From an uncultured Bacteroidota bacterium (GTDB lineage Bacteria; Bacteroidota; Bacteroidia; Bacteroidales; 4484-276), in assembly GCA_903930725.1 (NCBI GenBank), contig CAIYZW010000933.1, positions 1 through 9,690 of the forward strand: 9,690 nucleotides of DNA, given 5' to 3'. Shown piece by piece: positions 6,180 to 9,690 of the stretch. A model generated the notes under the pieces. It was not told the origin of the DNA, made no database searches, and worked only from the letters and a program-made list of their open reading frames with translations. Each line of letters begins with the position of its first letter. Position 1 is the first letter of the stretch. The position numbers and the translations under genes were made by a program.

Positions 6180-8579
6180 ATGAAAAATTTACTTTTTTCG
6201 ATTCTTTTAATGGTTTTTTCGCTCACACTCTCAGCCAATCAAACCATAACAATCGGAGGAACGGTTACCGACATCAACACCGGTATGGCTGTTCCCGATC
6301 AGATGATTTTTATTTGTACCGACAGCGTTGCAAACTGCACTTTTTATTTTAATACTGTTTTTACCGGCGCCGACGGAAAGTACGAAGATGCGTTTGAAGT
6401 GCCCGAAAATTGTGCTTCCGGAAACTTAAATGTCTTTACTTTCGACTGCAACGGAGTATATGTTTTTCAGCAAATACCTTATGGAAACGGAAATTTTAAC
6501 CTTACAGCAGATTTTCAGATTTGTTGGAGCAATACGCAGCCTAATGATTGCTACGCCGATTTCTTTTGGTGGCAAAATGAGGCATTGGTTGTGGAGTTTA
6601 AAGATAATTCGTGGCCTGTACCAACAACCTGGGCCTGGGATTTTGGTGACGGCCAGTCATCATCCGGGCAAAACCCGGTCCACCAATATGCCGTAGCCGG
6701 GGAATACCTGGTTACACTTACAATTTTTGTCGAAGAAACTGCCTGTACCTCAAGCACAAGTTGGGTTATTTATGTCGAAAACTTTAACTTCGATTGCCAG
6801 GCCTCGTTTTTCTGGAATAAATCATGGATGGAGCCTTTAGCAGTCGAATTTTATGATTATTCCTGGTTTGTCCCGGGAAGCTGGAACTGGCAATTTGGTG
6901 ATGGCCAGTTTTCGGCCGAACAAAATCCCGTGCACATTTATTCAGAGCCTGGAATTTACGAAGTTACGCTCACCATCAACGGTGCCGATTCGACCTGTTA
7001 CGACCAATACACCGAAGTAGTTTATGTTGAAGAATTACCTAACGAGTGTTGGGCTGATTTCTGGTGGTACCAAAACGGCCCTGCGACTGTACAGTTCGAG
7101 AATTATTCTTATCCGCTAAATACTTCTTCATTCTGGGATTTTGGCGATGGAACAACTTCTGAAGAAATAAGTCCGGAACATACGTTTGCCAATCTTGGTG
7201 TTTACGAAGTTTGCCTCACCATTGGCCCTAATGCGAATGGTTGCCAGGATACCCGTTGCTATGAAGTTTGGGTTGACACCACCAATTTTATCGAATGTAA
7301 AGCCGATTTCTGGTATTACCAGATGGAGAATTTAAATGTTCAGTTTCAGGATTTTTCGTGGCCGATGGTATCTGCCTGGACCTGGGATTTTGGCGACGGA
7401 CAGTCGTCAACCGAGCAAAATCCGGTTCATCAATATGCCCAAACTGGCATTTATCCGGTTGTTCTGACCATTTATGTCGAAGAAACAGGATGTACCTCAA
7501 CAGCGTTTTACGAGGTTTGGGTTGATGATTATAATTATGGCTGTGATGCCAAATATTTCTGGATGCCAAGCCCCCAAACTCCGTTAACCATCGAATTTTA
7601 TGATGCTTCGATGTACAATACGCCGGTAAGCTGGTTCTGGGATTTTGGCGATGGAAATTATTCGAACGAACAAAATCCGGTTCATACTTATGCTTTGGAG
7701 GATCAATATCAGGTCTGTCTCACCATCACTTCGCCTGATAGTTCCTGTTACAGCCAGTTCTGTAGCGAAGTTTCGTTTGGTGGCGTTGTTCCTCCCGATT
7801 GCCTCAACGACTTCGAAATTATTGACCAGGGTGAATTAACATTTACTTTCGAAGGATTTCTGCCCAACGCTGGTACAAACCAGGCTGATTTCTTCTGGGA
7901 TTTTGGCGATAACAACCAGGGACAGGGTTCTACGGTTACGCACACCTATTCGATGCCCGGTTCATACGCAGTTTGTCTCACAACAATCTCAACAAGTGCC
8001 AACGATAGTTGCTTTTTTACAAGTTGCAAAGGCGTTTACGCAGGTAATGGCGGTGGCGGTATGCAGGCAAGCTTCACCATGCAGCCCGACAGTACAAATG
8101 CGATGGTTTACCATTTCTTCGATACCTCAACAGGTAATCCGTTTTACTGGCTGTGGGATTTTGGCGACGGGATCATATCCAACGAACAGAATCCATCGCA
8201 TTTTTATGCCGAAACGGGCTGGTACGAAGTATGCCTAACCATCATTGGCCAGGGTATGACTGACACCTATTGCTCAGGTTTTGAGATGAATGCCGGAGCC
8301 TTAAATATCACAACACCTGACCAATTGATTACTGCCGGAGAAATTTTCCCCAACCCCAACAAGGGTAGTTTTGCCATCAATCTTGATCTTTCAAAACCAA
8401 CCGAGGTAACTATTTCGGTGATCAATTATTTGGGTCAGCAGGTTTATAGCCTAAACGAAAGTTTGCAGGATGGAAGTTCAAAACTAATGTTCAACCTTAC
8501 CGACCTGCCTGAAGGTATTTATAATATGATGATTATCAGCGAAAGCCAAAAGATAACCAAGAAATTCATTATTAGATAA
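6180..8579 (+). CDS. Secreted PKD-repeat surface protein with T9SS type A sorting domain (seven PKD repeats)
   Basis: This 799-residue protein is a paralog of the preceding gene's product. A signal peptide (MKNLLFSILLMVFSLTLSA, cleavage near residue 19) precedes a beta domain at about 20-118. That domain shares TITIGGTVTDINTG and the closing D-C...I-C cysteine pattern with the upstream protein. Seven PKD repeats occupy about 124-703, with WDFGDG cores at variable spacing (246-258 bases). The C-terminal sorting domain (about 720-799) has FPNPNKGSF and ends ITKKFIIR. It lacks the two CnaB-like domains of its neighbour. Repeats 1-5 open with unusually aromatic strands such as ADFFWWQN and ADFWWYQN, unlike the upstream protein; these could form a ligand-binding surface, but that is inference. 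Repeat 6 has DFGDNN. ATG 6180 gives a clean signal peptide. The 170-base gap suggests it may have its own promoter or depend on read-through. No enzymatic domain is seen. Confidence 0.85.
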   Translation: MKNLLFSILLMVFSLTLSANQTITIGGTVTDINTGMAVPDQMIFICTDSVANCTFYFNTVFTGADGKYEDAFEVPENCASGNLNVFTFDCNGVYVFQQIPYGNGNFNLTADFQICWSNTQPNDCYADFFWWQNEALVVEFKDNSWPVPTTWAWDFGDGQSSSGQNPVHQYAVAGEYLVTLTIFVEETACTSSTSWVIYVENFNFDCQASFFWNKSWMEPLAVEFYDYSWFVPGSWNWQFGDGQFSAEQNPVHIYSEPGIYEVTLTINGADSTCYDQYTEVVYVEELPNECWADFWWYQNGPATVQFENYSYPLNTSSFWDFGDGTTSEEISPEHTFANLGVYEVCLTIGPNANGCQDTRCYEVWVDTTNFIECKADFWYYQMENLNVQFQDFSWPMVSAWTWDFGDGQSSTEQNPVHQYAQTGIYPVVLTIYVEETGCTSTAFYEVWVDDYNYGCDAKYFWMPSPQTPLTIEFYDASMYNTPVSWFWDFGDGNYSNEQNPVHTYALEDQYQVCLTITSPDSSCYSQFCSEVSFGGVVPPDCLNDFEIIDQGELTFTFEGFLPNAGTNQADFFWDFGDNNQGQGSTVTHTYSMPGSYAVCLTTISTSANDSCFFTSCKGVYAGNGGGGMQASFTMQPDSTNAMVYHFFDTSTGNPFYWLWDFGDGIISNEQNPSHFYAETGWYEVCLTIIGQGMTDTYCSGFEMNAGALNITTPDQLITAGEIFPNPNKGSFAINLDLSKPTEVTISVINYLGQQVYSLNESLQDGSSKLMFNLTDLPEGIYNMMIISESQKITKKFIIR
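6549..8285 (+). repeat. Seven PKD repeats, apparently including a duplicated block of three
   Basis: Trp codons of the cores fall at 6636, 6888, 7134, 7383, 7638, 7896 and 8154. Repeat 1 resembles repeat 4 far more than its neighbours (GDGQSS, QNPVHQYA, VEET, CTS shared in order). Repeat 2 resembles repeat 5 (PL-x-x-EFYD, and NFDC versus NYGC). Repeats 3 and 6 both lack the W-x before the WDFGD core. This suggests units 1-3 were copied to give 4-6. Confidence 0.7.
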
Positions 8580-8610
8580 TTTCCCCCTCCCCAATTCTGT
8601 AATGAAATTG

Positions 8611-8641
8611 CCGCCTTTGAGAAATTGAAGGCGGTTTTTTT
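8611..8641 (+). terminator. Strong intrinsic terminator after the second PKD gene
   Basis: CCGCCTT (8611-8617) pairs exactly with AAGGCGG (8628-8634) around a 10-base loop and is followed by seven T's (8635-8641). It lies 31 bases past the TAA stop and marks the end of the PKD transcription unit. Confidence 0.85.
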
Positions 8642-8806
8642 ATCTTTAATCTGAGGTTTTTTGAATAAAATTTTGCTGGGAAAAATGCTTTGAGTACAGG
8701 CAACCATTTTTTAATCCCCGGTCTATTGAATTAAAGAAACTGGTTCTATTTGATGTTTTAATTTTTTACATCGCTTCGTTCTTTCAAATATACAGATAAA
8801 AATATC

Positions 8807-8844
8807 AGCTAAGTGTTTGTACAACTGCTGTTTTACATTTAGCT
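8807..8844. repeat. Inverted repeat framing the candidate promoter
   Basis: AGCTAAGTG (8807-8815) and CATTTAGCT (8836-8844) are reverse complements at eight of nine positions, with a G-T at the ninth. The arms abut the -33 and overlap the -7 element, as an operator would. In RNA the G-U pair would make a continuous 9-pair stem. Confidence 0.35.
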
Positions 8845-8848
8845 TTTG
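8816..8848 (+). promoter_or_regulatory. Candidate Bacteroidota promoter in the non-coding stretch
   Basis: An exact TTTG (8816-8819) is followed after 20 bases by TAGCTTTTG (8840-8848), one base longer than the TAnnTTTG consensus. The predicted start is near 8855. A second, exact -7 box (TACTTTTG, 8969-8976) exists but has no TTTG at the right distance. No gene follows on this strand before the terminator at 9128-9166. Confidence 0.35.
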
Positions 8849-8854
8849 GTTTTT

Positions 8855-9166
8855 TTAGTTGCATTGTTGGATTAAACTGTTTTTGGCGGGGGTTTCCTCT
8901 CAGCATCTGCAGATAACATTTTTAAAATCTGCTCATTTACTCAAAAACTCATTTTAAATTTTTGCTTATACTTTTGAACTCAACATCAGCATTTGAATTT
9001 AGGGAGGGCTCCGCCAACTTCAAACGACTCATTAACTCAGTTTACGCTGTTCATAAGCTTTTCTAATCAAACTTTGCATCACAAAAAAATCATCTTTTCA
9101 ATCCGGTTCCTTTTTTCATTAGGTTTGCACAGGGCATCTTTATACAAAGTTGCCCTGTGTTTTTTT
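8855..9166 (+). ncRNA. Candidate non-coding RNA of about 180-310 nt ending at a strong terminator
   Basis: A strong plus-strand terminator at 9128-9166 has no protein gene before it back to the previous terminator at 8641. Two promoter-like elements lie between them, predicting starts near 8855 or 8983. I could not match the sequence to tmRNA, RNase P, 6S RNA or SRP RNA from visible motifs. Existence, start and role are all inferred, so treat the left boundary as a guess. Confidence 0.25.
9128..9166 (+). terminator. Strong intrinsic terminator without an upstream gene
   Basis: CACAGGGCA (9128-9136) pairs perfectly with TGCCCTGTG (9151-9159). After one T-T mismatch the stem continues with CTTT/AAAG (9138-9141 with 9146-9149) and an ATAC tetraloop. 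Seven T's follow (9160-9166). There is no T-run on the other side for the minus strand, so it should act only on plus-strand transcripts. Confidence 0.8.
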
Positions 9167-9225
9167 GAAAAATCACACACTTTTTTCCTGATGAAGGCAG
9201 ATAGTAATTTATTCCCCCGGGGTTA

Positions 9226-9266
9226 AAAGGTAACACCTTTAACAAAGGTGAATCCTTTAAAAAGGA
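9226..9266. repeat. Cluster of alternating hairpin arms downstream of the FISUMP gene
   Basis: In order, AAAGGT (9226-9231), ACCTTT (9235-9240), AAAGGT (9244-9249), TCCTTT (9253-9258) and AAAGGA (9261-9266) sit a few bases apart. The second arm can pair with the first or the third (CACCTTT/AAAGGTG, 7 pairs), and the fourth pairs with the fifth. A CCCCGGGG palindrome lies just before (9215-9222). Being 3' of the minus-strand gene, it may serve as its terminator or protect the mRNA end, although no clean T-tract follows. Confidence 0.5.
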
Positions 9267-9297
9267 AAAGACCCTGATCCAGGCTTTCATCTCTTGC

Positions 9298-9690
9298 CTA
9301 ATCCTTTACACACCTTACCGAAAGCCCGAAATCTTTTGGAAATCCATAATAATGATTGGCGAAAAACCAGCCCACACCGGAATGTTGGTAATCGAGGGTA
9401 CGGGTAAATGCATAATGGGTAATGTTGATGTACTCCGTGGTGCTCCAGTAGCGCGCTGTACCTCCCAGTCCATCGAAAGGGCCGTTCAGCCTTGTGCCAC
9501 CTGGAAGCGCTGAAAAACCGCTGGTATTTGTTCCGTTTCCGTTATTAAACCAGCCATACGTTGCTTTCATTTTGGCGCCTTCATCCGTACCACGCCAGCC
9601 AAATGCATCGGCTTGCGCAAAGCTCATCCCAAGATACATTTCCAGTTCAATCCATTCGGCATCACTGGGTAGATGCCAGCCGTCCGGGCA
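9298..9690 (-). CDS. FISUMP (Fibrobacter succinogenes major paralogous) domain protein, 3' part
   Basis: Only the last 130 residues are in the window; the frame is open to the right edge, so the N-terminus, probably with a secretion or lipoprotein signal, lies outside. The visible part is a nearly complete FISUMP domain (family TIGR02145). It has CPDGWHLPSDAEWIELE at the left, then GFSALPGGTRLNGPF and GGTARYWSTTEY in the middle, and LSVRCVKD at the end. The family is abundant in secreted and surface proteins of Bacteroidota and Fibrobacteres; its biochemical function is not established. The Cys at the domain start and in the terminal RC-V-K-D are typical and may form a disulfide. The stop is TAG. 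An internal Met at 9639 should not be taken as the start, because the conserved CPDGWHLP motif lies upstream of it. The gene points toward the PKD genes and is probably in a separate transcription unit. Confidence 0.9.
   Translation of the reverse strand, partial: CPDGWHLPSDAEWIELEMYLGMSFAQADAFGWRGTDEGAKMKATYGWFNNGNGTNTSGFSALPGGTRLNGPFDGLGGTARYWSTTEYINITHYAFTRTLDYQHSGVGWFFANHYYGFPKDFGLSVRCVKD

Larger units (their letters stand above)
8642..9127. other. AT-rich intergenic stretch without a credible protein gene
   Basis: I find no reading frame here with family features. The only moderately long one (77 codons from 8993) has no recognisable motif and runs straight through the terminator at 9128-9166. 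The stretch contains a promoter-like element (8816-8848), the inverted repeat around it, and a small hairpin GCAGAT/ATCTGC (8909-8914 with 8927-8932). A local GC-rich patch, AGGGAGGGCTCCGCC, lies near 9001-9015. Confidence 0.5.

Noticed and set aside
2932..8171. Regularly spaced, nearly identical 17-base cores (TGGGATTTTGGYGATGG) resembling an array of DNA repeats
   Set aside because: They are the codons for WDFGDG in PKD repeats, in frame throughout. Constant TTT and GAT usage fits an AT-rich genome, so no CRISPR or binding-site array is implied.
8993..9226. 77-codon plus-strand reading frame (MNLGRAPPTS...)
   Set aside because: It runs through the strong terminator at 9128-9166, has no recognisable motif and is Phe/Ser-rich, as translated AT-rich intergenic DNA tends to be.
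9090..9290. 66-codon minus-strand reading frame behind the FISUMP gene (MKAWIRVFSF...)
   Set aside because: Its sequence is mostly a translation of the hairpin cluster and the terminator stem; there is no family resemblance.

Overview
The window looks like part of a Bacteroidota chromosome, most likely from a Bacteroidales/Marinilabiliales-type lineage. It is AT-rich, has no obvious Shine-Dalgarno sites, and encodes two very long secreted proteins with C-terminal type IX secretion (T9SS) sorting domains. It also has an ECF sigma factor paired with a membrane-anchored beta-barrel protein, and a FISUMP-domain gene at the right edge. No rRNA, tRNA, CRISPR array, transposase or phage gene is visible.

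Layout: 1-257 is AT-rich upstream DNA with one weak promoter candidate. An ECF sigma factor (about 258-829) is followed by a gene overlapping it by one base (829-2448). That second protein has a short cytoplasmic N-terminus, one inner-membrane helix, a disordered periplasmic linker of about 230 residues and a C-terminal outer-membrane beta-barrel. This is the architecture of the dual membrane-spanning anti-sigma factors (Dma) described in Bacteroides. After 27 bases comes a 1177-residue protein with nine PKD repeats and a T9SS sorting domain (2476-6009). After a 170-base gap with a weak hairpin terminator comes its 799-residue paralog with seven PKD repeats (6180-8579), closed by a strong terminator (8611-8641). 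About 650 bases without a credible protein gene follow. They hold a promoter-like element, a second strong plus-strand terminator with no gene in front of it (possibly ending a small RNA), and a cluster of alternating hairpin arms. The last feature, on the minus strand, is the 3' end of a FISUMP-domain gene that runs off the window.

How the genes may work together (inference): the sigma factor, the trans-envelope anti-sigma factor and the first PKD protein form a tight operon. A surface or outer-membrane cue sensed by the barrel could release the sigma factor, which would then drive its own operon and the T9SS-exported, disulfide-rich PKD proteins that decorate the cell surface.

Most notable observations: (1) an imperfect 5-base tandem duplication directly after the sigma factor's ATG puts the conserved reading frame out of register. 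(2) Across all 16 PKD repeats, four cysteine positions are gained or lost strictly in two pairs, which predicts two disulfides per repeat. (3) The first PKD protein keeps an exact 249-base period over eight diverged repeats, while its paralog does not.
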